DNA from: Rhizobiales bacterium CCH3-A5
Lineage (GTDB): Bacteria; Pseudomonadota; Alphaproteobacteria; Rhizobiales; Beijerinckiaceae
Reading direction: 5' to 3'
DNA: 64,000 bases
Assembly: GCA_001556025.1 (NCBI GenBank)
Contig: LSIB01000156.1
Coordinates: forward strand, 62,001-126,000
Numbering within the stretch: position 1 is the stretch's first letter; the number at the start of each line of letters is the position of its first letter. Position numbers and translations under genes: made by a program. The notes beneath the pieces are model-generated. The model saw only the letters and a list, made by a program, of their open reading frames with translations, ran no database searches and was not told the DNA's origin. Below, piece by piece: positions 57,509 through 64,000 of the stretch.

Positions 57509-59077
57509 CTACATTCTGGTTGCGGCCCTGGAATGGTGGTCGACGGCGCTGACCGATATGGAACCTGATCGGCGGCGGCTCGCGAAGACGAATTCTCCCG
57601 CCGTATCCTGCGTCCATCTGGCAAGTGCCTTTGCTATCTTTTCATCAAGATGGATTTCATCGCCACCTAGTTGCATTGTCGTGCGCCGTCCTCTGGATAC
57701 GTCGCAGTTGCGCAGGTTGAGGACGGACCGGAGCGGCTTTCCATACAGGAGTGAGATCAAGGCCGCGGTGAGCGCCATTGCCTGCGCTCTCGACGTCGAT
57801 GATTCCAGCGCGCTCATCAGAACGTCCGACTTCGACAACAAGGCGCGTTCCGAAGCCTTTTCATCCGCTATTGGATGTCTGCCTTTGCCAGCGGGAGGCG
57901 TCAGTCGAGCCCAGGCGTAGAAAGCCGACAAGCTGGCGCGATGGCCCCGATGGCGTGCCTCGAAGCGGCGGAGGTTCTCATCTTCAAGGTCACTCACGGC
58001 GTCTACCTGGGCGTGCTTCATGAGTGTGATCGCCGCGCGAAGGTACATCCGGACCGTGTGCAGCCTCAGTGGGCGGGCTCGCGTTTGAGACTGAAGATCT
58101 GAGGCGTAGACGGCGATGTCGCATCCCCATGGCCGACCGCCGATCTCGTCCAGCATTGCCTCGATGCGCCGGCGCTCGGCGAAGTCGTCGGTCGCCCCCA
58201 AAGGCCACGTAATCGTGAGGGCTTTCGTCACGAACAGGGCGGCCTTGGACGCCCGTCTCAGGCCTTCTGGGCCGTATGCCTCTAGGAGACTTTCGGGCGT
58301 CACCGAATGTGAGCTGACCATGGACGTGTCCATGGTCGAGAAGAAGGCAGTCGCCTTGTCGATCCGCTTCACCACGTCACCGCGCGGGGCCGCCAGCAAG
58401 TCGGTTTCGCAGTGGCTGCGGAAGAGGTCTTGGACCCAAGGCTGTCCAATGGTGCCGCAGCAGGCCTCCAGTCGCGCGCGCCCCCGCGCCCTGGCGGCGC
58501 AGTCCCGGCAGCGGCTGGATCCGCCACCTGGGACGTCCTGCTGGCAGTCCGGGCACGTGTGGGTCGTGCCGTCGATGCATTCGACGCAGATCGGCTTGCC
58601 GGCCTTCTCGCCGGCCTGCTTCCGGTACCGCCCACAGGTCCCGCACGTGGCGTGGTCCTGCTCGTTCCGGCAGTGGTCGCAGATGGCGTCGCCCTCGGCC
58701 CCGACTCGCGATAGGCGGCTCGAAGGCTCTCCGCAGGCCGGGCACGGCTCCTTCGGCTTGTACTTGGGCACGCACGACGGGCAGACGACCTCGCCCTCGT
58801 GATACATCCCGGCTCGCGGCACGGGTCGTCCGCAGCCCTTGCAGAGCCGCCGCTCGGCCTCGCACCGACGGCAGTAGGGAACGACCGTGCCGCGTTTCGC
58901 GCGGCAGTCCTCGCCGCACGCAGCGCAGGGCATGTGCGGGAATTCGCGCTGGTAGCAGGCATCGCAGTAGGAGCGGCCGGCATGATTGCGCTTGATCTTC
59001 TTGGGCCGTTTGCACTCGTCGCAGACCTTCACCCCGGGGATGGGGAATGCCGGGCTGATGATGCGCCTGGTCAGCAT
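57509..59077 (-). CDS. Multi-zinc-ribbon protein with truncated tyrosine-recombinase-like domain
   Basis: A 522-residue protein at the end of the transposition operon. Residues about 18-215 hold twelve CxxC pairs (CDEC, CDAC, CAAC, CRRC, CKGC, CPSC, CPAC, CDHC, CGTC, CVEC, CPDC, CRDC), enough for six zinc ribbons. The C-terminal third resembles an integrase: a core-binding-like helical part, then LTAALISLLYGKPLRSVLNL, where the first catalytic Arg would be. The chain ends before the HxxR box and Tyr, so it is probably non-catalytic. It overlaps the tniQ stop. I infer a DNA-binding or target-choice role; it may correspond to tniE of Tn6022-type elements. Confidence 0.7.
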   Translation of the reverse strand: MLTRRIISPAFPIPGVKVCDECKRPKKIKRNHAGRSYCDACYQREFPHMPCAACGEDCRAKRGTVVPYCRRCEAERRLCKGCGRPVPRAGMYHEGEVVCPSCVPKYKPKEPCPACGEPSSRLSRVGAEGDAICDHCRNEQDHATCGTCGRYRKQAGEKAGKPICVECIDGTTHTCPDCQQDVPGGGSSRCRDCAARARGRARLEACCGTIGQPWVQDLFRSHCETDLLAAPRGDVVKRIDKATAFFSTMDTSMVSSHSVTPESLLEAYGPEGLRRASKAALFVTKALTITWPLGATDDFAERRRIEAMLDEIGGRPWGCDIAVYASDLQSQTRARPLRLHTVRMYLRAAITLMKHAQVDAVSDLEDENLRRFEARHRGHRASLSAFYAWARLTPPAGKGRHPIADEKASERALLSKSDVLMSALESSTSRAQAMALTAALISLLYGKPLRSVLNLRNCDVSRGRRTTMQLGGDEIHLDEKIAKALARWTQDTAGEFVFASRRRSGSISVSAVDHHSRAATRM

Positions 59078-60249
59078 GGTGGCACCGCCTTGCCGGCTAG
59101 GATCCGCGCCGCCCTGAGCTGGCGCCAAGCCGCCGGGTCGGTGCGCTTCAGCTTCCGCATCGTCGCGTCGTTCAGGATACTGCTCCAGGGCTTTCGCTTT
59201 CGCTGGACGCCGGCCTTCAGCCGCCTGACCTCCTTGGCGAGGACGTTGGGTTGGGCTAGGCGCGCGAAGGTGCGCTGGGTGATGCCGGCGGATTCCGCGC
59301 CATGTCCGAAGCGCTTGGCCCAATCGGTGGTCCAGCAGGCGATCGTCTCCATCCACTGGGCCCGCTCCTGCGTCCCGATCTTCTCGAACTGCTTGCCATG
59401 CTCAATTCCCCGCCAGGGCGGGGTACAGTCGTCGAGAGCGCGCCGGAGCTTGATGTGCGCGTCCTTCGAGGTCGTGGCGCTGATCAGGCTGCGCATGACC
59501 GCAAATCCTTCTGGACCATCGAATGGCTTGGCCGGGACGGGCGCCCCGGTGGCGTCGTTGTCAGGGACCAGCGCGCATTCGAGGCGGTGCTGCAGGCCGA
59601 GGGCCGTGACGAAGCCGCGGGCGCCCATGCTGAGCGGACCCGCCGGTGACCGGCCGGCCATGCTGATCGCGAACAGGTCCAGAGGGTTGCCGCAGTCATG
59701 GCATTCGACCATGCGGCCGACGGGCGCGCGATGAGGGCTGGCCGGGACGCTGCACGACACGCAGCGTTCACGCAGGGGGGCTTTATGGGTCGTGCAGCCC
59801 ACCGTGGTCGCCAGGCGCCAGGATCTCCGGAAGTACGGCTCGCCATGGGCCAGGCAGATCGGACAGAATTGAAGGGCGGGCAGAAGCCTCCTGCGGTGCC
59901 AGACGCCTGCCGAGAGGACGAGCGGCGCGTTTCCCCGGATATGGTCCGAGTCCTCCTGGTTCCCGCCTTTGGCGAGGATGTCCATGAGCGGGCGCAGCGT
60001 TAGGTTGCGGACCGCGTCCAAGGCGAGGCCGGCCGCCTCGGCAACGTCGGCCAGCCATTCCTCAGTCGCGCTTCTGTCGATGTCCCGGTTCCAGACGGCG
60101 ACCGCGGGCCAGTGCAGGGTCGTGAAGGCGTGCGGCGTCATGCCGTGCGCGTGGGCGACGCGGCACAGCCATGACGACAGCAACTCGTCGGGGAGTGGCG
60201 ACAGCTTGAACGTCCACTGCGTGGTCCGGGGCTTCCGCTGGGCTGTCAT
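59071..60249 (-). CDS. tniQ: TniQ/TnsD-family target-selection protein
   Basis: A 392-residue TniQ-domain protein. The opening LSPLPDELLSSWLCRVAHAH is diagnostic, followed by the zinc-binding set CPICLAHGEPYFRRSW, VGCTTHKAPL and CVSC, with a further CHDC pair near residue 190. TniQ/TnsD proteins recognise the attachment site and recruit TnsC; the obvious candidate site is comM. The C-terminal 170 residues would read the DNA. It lies 7 bp after tnsC and overlaps the zinc-ribbon gene. Confidence 0.92.
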   Translation of the reverse strand: MTAQRKPRTTQWTFKLSPLPDELLSSWLCRVAHAHGMTPHAFTTLHWPAVAVWNRDIDRSATEEWLADVAEAAGLALDAVRNLTLRPLMDILAKGGNQEDSDHIRGNAPLVLSAGVWHRRRLLPALQFCPICLAHGEPYFRRSWRLATTVGCTTHKAPLRERCVSCSVPASPHRAPVGRMVECHDCGNPLDLFAISMAGRSPAGPLSMGARGFVTALGLQHRLECALVPDNDATGAPVPAKPFDGPEGFAVMRSLISATTSKDAHIKLRRALDDCTPPWRGIEHGKQFEKIGTQERAQWMETIACWTTDWAKRFGHGAESAGITQRTFARLAQPNVLAKEVRRLKAGVQRKRKPWSSILNDATMRKLKRTDPAAWRQLRAARILAGKAVPPC

Positions 60250-60256
60250 GGCACGA

Positions 60257-61150
60257 TCAGACGCCTCCCAGGTCGATGGCGTCGAGGCCCGCCAGGATCT
60301 CGGGCGTGATACTCTCGTCGCCGTTCCTGATGGCTTCCACGGCAGCCCTGCGGAGCACCCGCGTCAGCTGGCCGATGGAGCCCTTGGACAGTTCGAACAG
60401 CGGGAAGGTTATCTCCGGCGCTGACAGATTTGATCGCTCGAGTAGCGGCAGTACGCGCTCAAACGAGGCGAGCAGGTCGCGGAATTCTTTGTTGAGCTCC
60501 CACTTCGGCAAGACGATGGCTTCGAAGCGGTTGGCGAGCTGCGGATCGGTCTGGAGTGTGCGCTTGGCGGCCTCAGTGCCGACCACGACGATCGGGATCA
60601 TTAGTTTGCTCCCGAGGTTCTTCAGCATGGCCAGTAGCTGCTTCTGCCTGGGCAGGTTGCCGTTCAGGACGTTGTGGATCTCGTCGATGACCAGCATCCG
60701 GCAGTGGAGGCTCTGGAGCAGGAGCATGGCCTGGCTCATCTTCGCCTGCACGGAGCCGGAATCGTTCCGGGCGACGCCCATGGCGGCAATGAGGTCGCTC
60801 CAGAAGCGGGCTTCGGAGGGCTCCGCCGGCATTGTCATGACGACGACGGGTTGCTCGCCGCGACCGTTGGACTTGATGGTCGGCGGGTGCAGCTCGCGGA
60901 AGCGACCGATCAGGGACGTCTTGCCGTTGCCGCTGTCGCCGACGACGAGGATGTTTGGCATCCTCGGCGACTTGGGATGGTCCAGCAGGTCCTCGATCCG
61001 CTGGAGGCCGCTCCTGGCGGCGCTGTAGCCGATCCAGGCGTCCTCACGGGCGAGCCGGATGCGCTCCTGGCTCGTCAGGATGGCGATGTCCTGGCGGTCC
61101 GGGCCGAGGTGCGCGAGGGAGGCGGCTGGGGTCTTGGCGGATGCGGTCAT
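60257..61150 (-). CDS. tnsC: Transposition regulator ATPase (TniB/TnsC type)
   Basis: A 297-residue AAA+ ATPase with Walker A VVGDSGNGKTSLIGRF, Walker B MLVIDEIHNVLNG and sensor-type IPIVVVGTEAAKR. At this length it matches TniB of Tn5053/Tn6022-like elements rather than the 555-residue TnsC of Tn7. It links target-bound TniQ to the transposase and normally gives target immunity. Its start overlaps the tnsB stop (ATGA). Confidence 0.93.
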   Translation of the reverse strand: MTASAKTPAASLAHLGPDRQDIAILTSQERIRLAREDAWIGYSAARSGLQRIEDLLDHPKSPRMPNILVVGDSGNGKTSLIGRFRELHPPTIKSNGRGEQPVVVMTMPAEPSEARFWSDLIAAMGVARNDSGSVQAKMSQAMLLLQSLHCRMLVIDEIHNVLNGNLPRQKQLLAMLKNLGSKLMIPIVVVGTEAAKRTLQTDPQLANRFEAIVLPKWELNKEFRDLLASFERVLPLLERSNLSAPEITFPLFELSKGSIGQLTRVLRRAAVEAIRNGDESITPEILAGLDAIDLGGV

Positions 61151-63105
61151 TCGTCGGCCCCTTCATTGCGCGGCTTCGAGACGACGATGTCGTCGAATGG
61201 CACGGCAGGCGTCGCGAAGAGGCTCTCCAGGCCGTCTTGCGCGACAGGTGCCGGAGCCGGATGGATTTGCCGCGCTGGATGGCTGGTCGGCGCCTGCCGT
61301 GCGGTCTTGGCGACGGCCGGTCCGTTGGTCGTGACGCGGCGCTGGAAGGTCTTGCGGACGTCCTTCGTCGTCGCGGCCGCCTCCGCCACCAGGGCGTCCT
61401 GACGGTCGAGGGCGGCGAAGATCGCGTCTTCGTCGACGGTCGCGAGGCCTCGCTTGCGGGCCTCCGCCGTCGCCTGGCGGATCGACCAGAGGCTTGCCTT
61501 CGGCCGGGAGGTGTCGCGATAGGGGATCGGATGGGTCGACGCCGTATCCGGATCGGAGAGGTAGACTTGGCTCATGTCGCGCGGGTCGTATCGCACCACG
61601 TACTTCCGGGGCTTGCCCGTGACCGGGTCTTGAGAGCCGATCAGTGGGCTGAGGACCTCGTGGTAGTAGTGGATGCCTTCGATGACGAGGCCGTACTTCT
61701 GGATCGTCCTCTCCTCGAAGGGGAGGAAGTCGATCGCCAGCTTGCGGGCGTCGGCCGGGATCTTCGGGAGCCCGATGCCTGGTGTGAGATCGTCGCCCGC
61801 GATCGCCGACGTCCAGCGGTCGATCGGGGTCATCTTGATCCCGTCGTGGAACTCGCGATGGTAGACGTTCACGATGAACTCGGTGATGAAGCGCTCGACC
61901 TCGCCAAGGGTGAGGGTCGCCTCCTTCTCGGCGTTGTACCCCTTCCGTTTGGACGGGCTTGAGAAGGTCGTGCCCGGCAGCGTGTGCATGAGGTTGGCGA
62001 GCCGGCCCATGAAGCGCTCTATGTGCCCGCCGAAGTGCGGCGTCTTCGCCGGGCGCAGCTTGAGGTCGATCGCGTACTCGTCGAAGGCGCGCTTGAGGAC
62101 GTTCCCCCGGAACTCCTTGGCGTTGTCCAAGTGGACGGAGCGCATCAGCCCGTAGGCCGGCCATTTTCCTGAGACGCCGACGGCGTCCAGGAACCGGTCC
62201 TTGGGCAGGATCGCCATCGTCAGGCACAGGCCCGCCGCCATCGCGCCGGCGGCCTCCATGGACACGTAGAAGCCTAGGACCATGCGGCTGTAGACGTCCA
62301 GCGCGACCGTGATGTACGGCCGCCCGAGCGGGCGCCTCGTCGTGTCGTCGACGACGATGACGTCGAGCTTGGTGTGGTCCATCTGGACGACCGCCAGGGG
62401 CTGCTCGGCTCCTGGGAAGTGACCGATGATCGGTCTGAACCTGTTTGCGGCCTCCTCATGGTGGCCGCGCCGACGCAGCATTGCGGCGGCTGGGATCTCT
62501 GCGAAGCGGCGCCTGATGGTGCTTTCGGGCGGTGGCGTGATCCCGGCGCTGCGGCAGCGTTTGCGGATCTCGACGATGGCGGTGGATGCTTTCTGCCGCT
62601 GCTTGGTGAGGAGGGTGTCCTCGATGACTGTCCGGATGACGAGCTCGGCGTTCGGATCAAGCCGTTTCGTGCCCTTCTTTGGCCCGCGTCTCGCAGCTAT
62701 CAGGGCCGAGATCTGGCGCGTCGTGCGGTAGTCGCCGAGCCAGCGGTAGAGGGTGCTGGTGGAGGCTCTTGACCTCTTTGCCATCGCGGCCACGTCCGAG
62801 CGGCTCAGGTCTTCCTTGTCGACCAGGCTCTCGATGATCTTGTATCGCCGCGTCGCCTCGGCCCATTGCTCTTCGGTGAAATCGGAGAGGTCGGGTCGTT
62901 CCACCGCTTCGGTTTGAGGAACTTCTGGCGAAGGAGATGCTCCATCGAGGATCTCTTGGACGGTCAAGCGATCGCGGCTGCCGGTCTCGAGGTCTTCGGC
63001 GAGGACGTGGTCAGAGGCCGGTACGTGTGTCACGCGCCAGTCGCGGCCCCTGCATGACACGATGGAGCCGATGTCCAGGGAGAGGGTTCGCTGGGCAAGG
63101 TTCAT
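61147..63105 (-). CDS. tnsB: Transposase, DDE integrase-fold (TnsB/TniA)
   Basis: A 652-residue DDE transposase. N-terminal helix-turn-helix regions (VAAMAKRSRASTSTLYRWLG and IRKRCRSAGITPPPESTIRR) would bind the end repeats. The catalytic triad is visible in VVQMDHTKLDVIVVDD, RSVHLDNAKEFRG and HFGGHIERFMGRL. The C-terminus has a Pro/Ala-rich tail that in Tn7 contacts TnsC. The start at 63105 overlaps the tnsA stop (ATGA). It cuts and joins the 3' ends of the element. Confidence 0.95.
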   Translation of the reverse strand: MNLAQRTLSLDIGSIVSCRGRDWRVTHVPASDHVLAEDLETGSRDRLTVQEILDGASPSPEVPQTEAVERPDLSDFTEEQWAEATRRYKIIESLVDKEDLSRSDVAAMAKRSRASTSTLYRWLGDYRTTRQISALIAARRGPKKGTKRLDPNAELVIRTVIEDTLLTKQRQKASTAIVEIRKRCRSAGITPPPESTIRRRFAEIPAAAMLRRRGHHEEAANRFRPIIGHFPGAEQPLAVVQMDHTKLDVIVVDDTTRRPLGRPYITVALDVYSRMVLGFYVSMEAAGAMAAGLCLTMAILPKDRFLDAVGVSGKWPAYGLMRSVHLDNAKEFRGNVLKRAFDEYAIDLKLRPAKTPHFGGHIERFMGRLANLMHTLPGTTFSSPSKRKGYNAEKEATLTLGEVERFITEFIVNVYHREFHDGIKMTPIDRWTSAIAGDDLTPGIGLPKIPADARKLAIDFLPFEERTIQKYGLVIEGIHYYHEVLSPLIGSQDPVTGKPRKYVVRYDPRDMSQVYLSDPDTASTHPIPYRDTSRPKASLWSIRQATAEARKRGLATVDEDAIFAALDRQDALVAEAAATTKDVRKTFQRRVTTNGPAVAKTARQAPTSHPARQIHPAPAPVAQDGLESLFATPAVPFDDIVVSKPRNEGADE

Positions 63106-63785
63106 GGGTCCCTCGCGCTGATCGGAGAGATCATCGTCAAGGGGTGCATGAGGTCTGCGATGACGATGCCGTTCGCCACGAGCCGCCACAGCGGCGCGAT
63201 GGCTGTTTGGCGATCGGCATCGTTCGAGAAGGCCGCGTCGATTGCCCGGCGAGGGCTCGAGGTTCCCTCTCGACGGATCGCGGCAAGGATCGCGGCCTCG
63301 ACCTCAGGCTCCTCGTGGTTCTCAAGGAAGCCGCGCAGGAAGGTGAGGTTCTTGAAGTCGGGCGCGCGGATCAGCCGTTCGGTGGTCAGTCTGAAGCGAA
63401 GGCCGTGCTCAGCGGCGAAGCTGCGGCCCGCGACCAAGCGGGCCTTCAAGCGCTTGCGCTCGGTCTTGATCTCGTCGGCGAACTTTACCTCCCAGAGGAT
63501 CTGGTGGCCGCACACGTACCGGACCAAGAAGTCGGGCGTGTAGCGGCTCCTGCGTCCTTTCATGTCGACGTAGGGAATCGTGACCGGTTGCTCCAGGACG
63601 TCTGCAACAGTCGGGTCCATGGCGAGCCGGACAAGGAAGTCGTGCTCTAGGTTCGACTCGCATCCGATCGCCTTGCCTCTGACGATCACTCGTCCCGTAA
63701 CGCTTCGCCGTCCCATGGGAATGGTCCGCGCGGGGACGCGCAGATCCGGTCCCATCTTCTCCGGCAAAACGTCAGGCAGTCTCAT
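63102..63785 (-). CDS. tnsA: TnsA-type endonuclease
   Basis: A 227-residue nuclease that cuts the 5' ends so that the element moves by cut-and-paste. The catalytic set is visible: Glu in GCESNLEHDFLVRL, Asp in RSRYTPDFLVRYV and the ExK in LWEVKFADEIK, equivalent to Glu63, Asp114 and Lys132 of Tn7 TnsA. A start at 63785 was preferred to 63836, because the longer version would run through end-repeat R2. It is the first gene of the core operon. Confidence 0.92.
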   Translation of the reverse strand: MRLPDVLPEKMGPDLRVPARTIPMGRRSVTGRVIVRGKAIGCESNLEHDFLVRLAMDPTVADVLEQPVTIPYVDMKGRRSRYTPDFLVRYVCGHQILWEVKFADEIKTERKRLKARLVAGRSFAAEHGLRFRLTTERLIRAPDFKNLTFLRGFLENHEEPEVEAAILAAIRREGTSSPRRAIDAAFSNDADRQTAIAPLWRLVANGIVIADLMHPLTMISPISARDP

Positions 63786-63797
63786 TTTCTGTGGGTA

Positions 63798-63871
63798 TCC
63801 GATCTCAGCAACTGTGACCGAATCTCCCACAAGCATTTGAAAAGTCGAATCCTCCAGTCTCAGCTATTGTG
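63798..63871 (-). repeat. Right-end transposase-binding repeats R1 and R2
   Basis: Read on the minus strand from the tip: R1 CACAATAGCTGAGACTGGA (63853-63871) and R2 CACAGTTGCTGAGATCGGA (63798-63816), identical at 15 of 19 positions and 55 bp apart. R1 begins 11 bp from the tip. R2 ends 12 bp before the tnsA start, so transposase binding could also repress the operon. Confidence 0.8.
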
Positions 63872-63881
63872 GAACTTCACA

Positions 63882-63886
63882 GCGGG
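63882..63886. repeat. Right copy of 5-bp target-site duplication (GCGGG)
   Basis: GCGGG follows the right tip (...TTCACA) and matches the copy at 53321-53325. Confidence 0.93.
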
Positions 63887-64000
63887 CTGCAGGCGAAGCC
63901 CGGCGAGGTCTCGCTCGCCCATCACGGCGTGCTCTTCCTCGACGAGTTGCCCGAGTTCCAGGCGCAGGCGCTCGATGCGCTGCGCCAGCCGATGGAGACC
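63887..64000 (+). pseudogene. comM: comM (yifB) 3' fragment, continues past the window
   Basis: The reading frame of ComM resumes directly after the right duplication: [20 protein letters not shown] then [18 protein letters not shown], with Walker B LFLDE. Joining codon 282 of the left fragment to this point gives an uninterrupted frame (VGGG then LQAKPGE). The remainder lies beyond the right edge. Confidence 0.95.

Larger units (their letters stand above)
53326..63881. mobile_element. Tn7-like transposon inserted in comM (10,556 bp)
   Basis: A complete element with TGT...ACA tips, a 5-bp duplication, and a core operon in the order tnsA-tnsB-tnsC(tniB)-tniQ-zinc-ribbon/recombinase-like gene, read inward from the right end. 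Cargo is a restriction-modification operon with a regulator; a TnsE-like gene abuts the left end. All core genes look intact, so it may still be active. comM is a known attachment gene of Tn7-like elements of the Tn6022/AbaR group in Acinetobacter. The cargo (55118-57453) is less GC-rich than the chromosome. Confidence 0.95.

Noticed and set aside
57509..59077. Active site-specific integrase of the mobile element
   Set aside because: The HxxR box and the Tyr nucleophile are absent; movement is explained by TnsA and TnsB.

Overview
The window is high-GC, densely packed proteobacterial chromosome. Gene content and style point to an alphaproteobacterium of the order Hyphomicrobiales, and a Bosea-like organism is my best guess: several ABC transporters, a TAXI-type TRAP transporter, myo-inositol catabolism, a PrtD-type type I exporter and an Anbu peptidase. 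No rRNA is present. There is one tRNA, Ser-GGA.

Layout. 1-10129: a two-sided inositol locus. The minus strand carries SDR, an IolG-like dehydrogenase, an inositol-monophosphatase-family enzyme and an AfuA/FbpA-type ABC importer; the plus strand carries iolD, iolE and iolB. Together they suggest uptake of a phosphorylated cyclitol or sugar, dephosphorylation, then the iol pathway. 10212-14462: a 925-residue TPR protein, a beta-hydroxyacid dehydrogenase and a carboxymuconolactone-decarboxylase-like protein. 14472-24195: a type I secretion locus (HlyD-type adaptor, PrtD-type ABC exporter) built around a 918-residue protein made of LEA-like 66-residue repeats, plus an OmpA/TPR protein and a pseudokinase-SUMF1 membrane protein. 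24242-33301: a LacI-controlled operon with a taurine/sulfonate-type ABC importer, a DegT aminotransferase, a HisD/HpsN-like dehydrogenase, an SDR and a zinc-type dehydrogenase; two palindromic operators lie between it and lacI. 33379-44967: Anbu with an AraC regulator, a TTC38-type protein, a patatin, a ferric-reductase/Rieske membrane redox cluster, SDR, chlorite-dismutase-like, PPOX and AhpD proteins, and a LysR regulator. 44976-52035: tRNA-Ser, MsrA, UPF0114 protein, TAXI-TRAP importer and an animal-type haem peroxidase.

52480 to the right edge is the most striking part. comM (yifB) is split by a complete 10,556-bp Tn7-like transposon (53326-63881) flanked by the 5-bp duplication GCGGG. 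Both ends begin TGT, and each carries two related 19-bp motifs, the outer one starting exactly 11 bp from the tip. The element encodes TnsA, TnsB, a TniB-type TnsC, TniQ, a protein with six zinc ribbons and a truncated tyrosine-recombinase-like domain, a restriction-modification operon with its own ribbon-helix-helix regulator, and, next to the left end, a protein I read as a divergent TnsE. Exact removal of the element and one GCGGG copy restores the comM reading frame.

All assignments are by eye from protein motifs and gene order. No database search was run.
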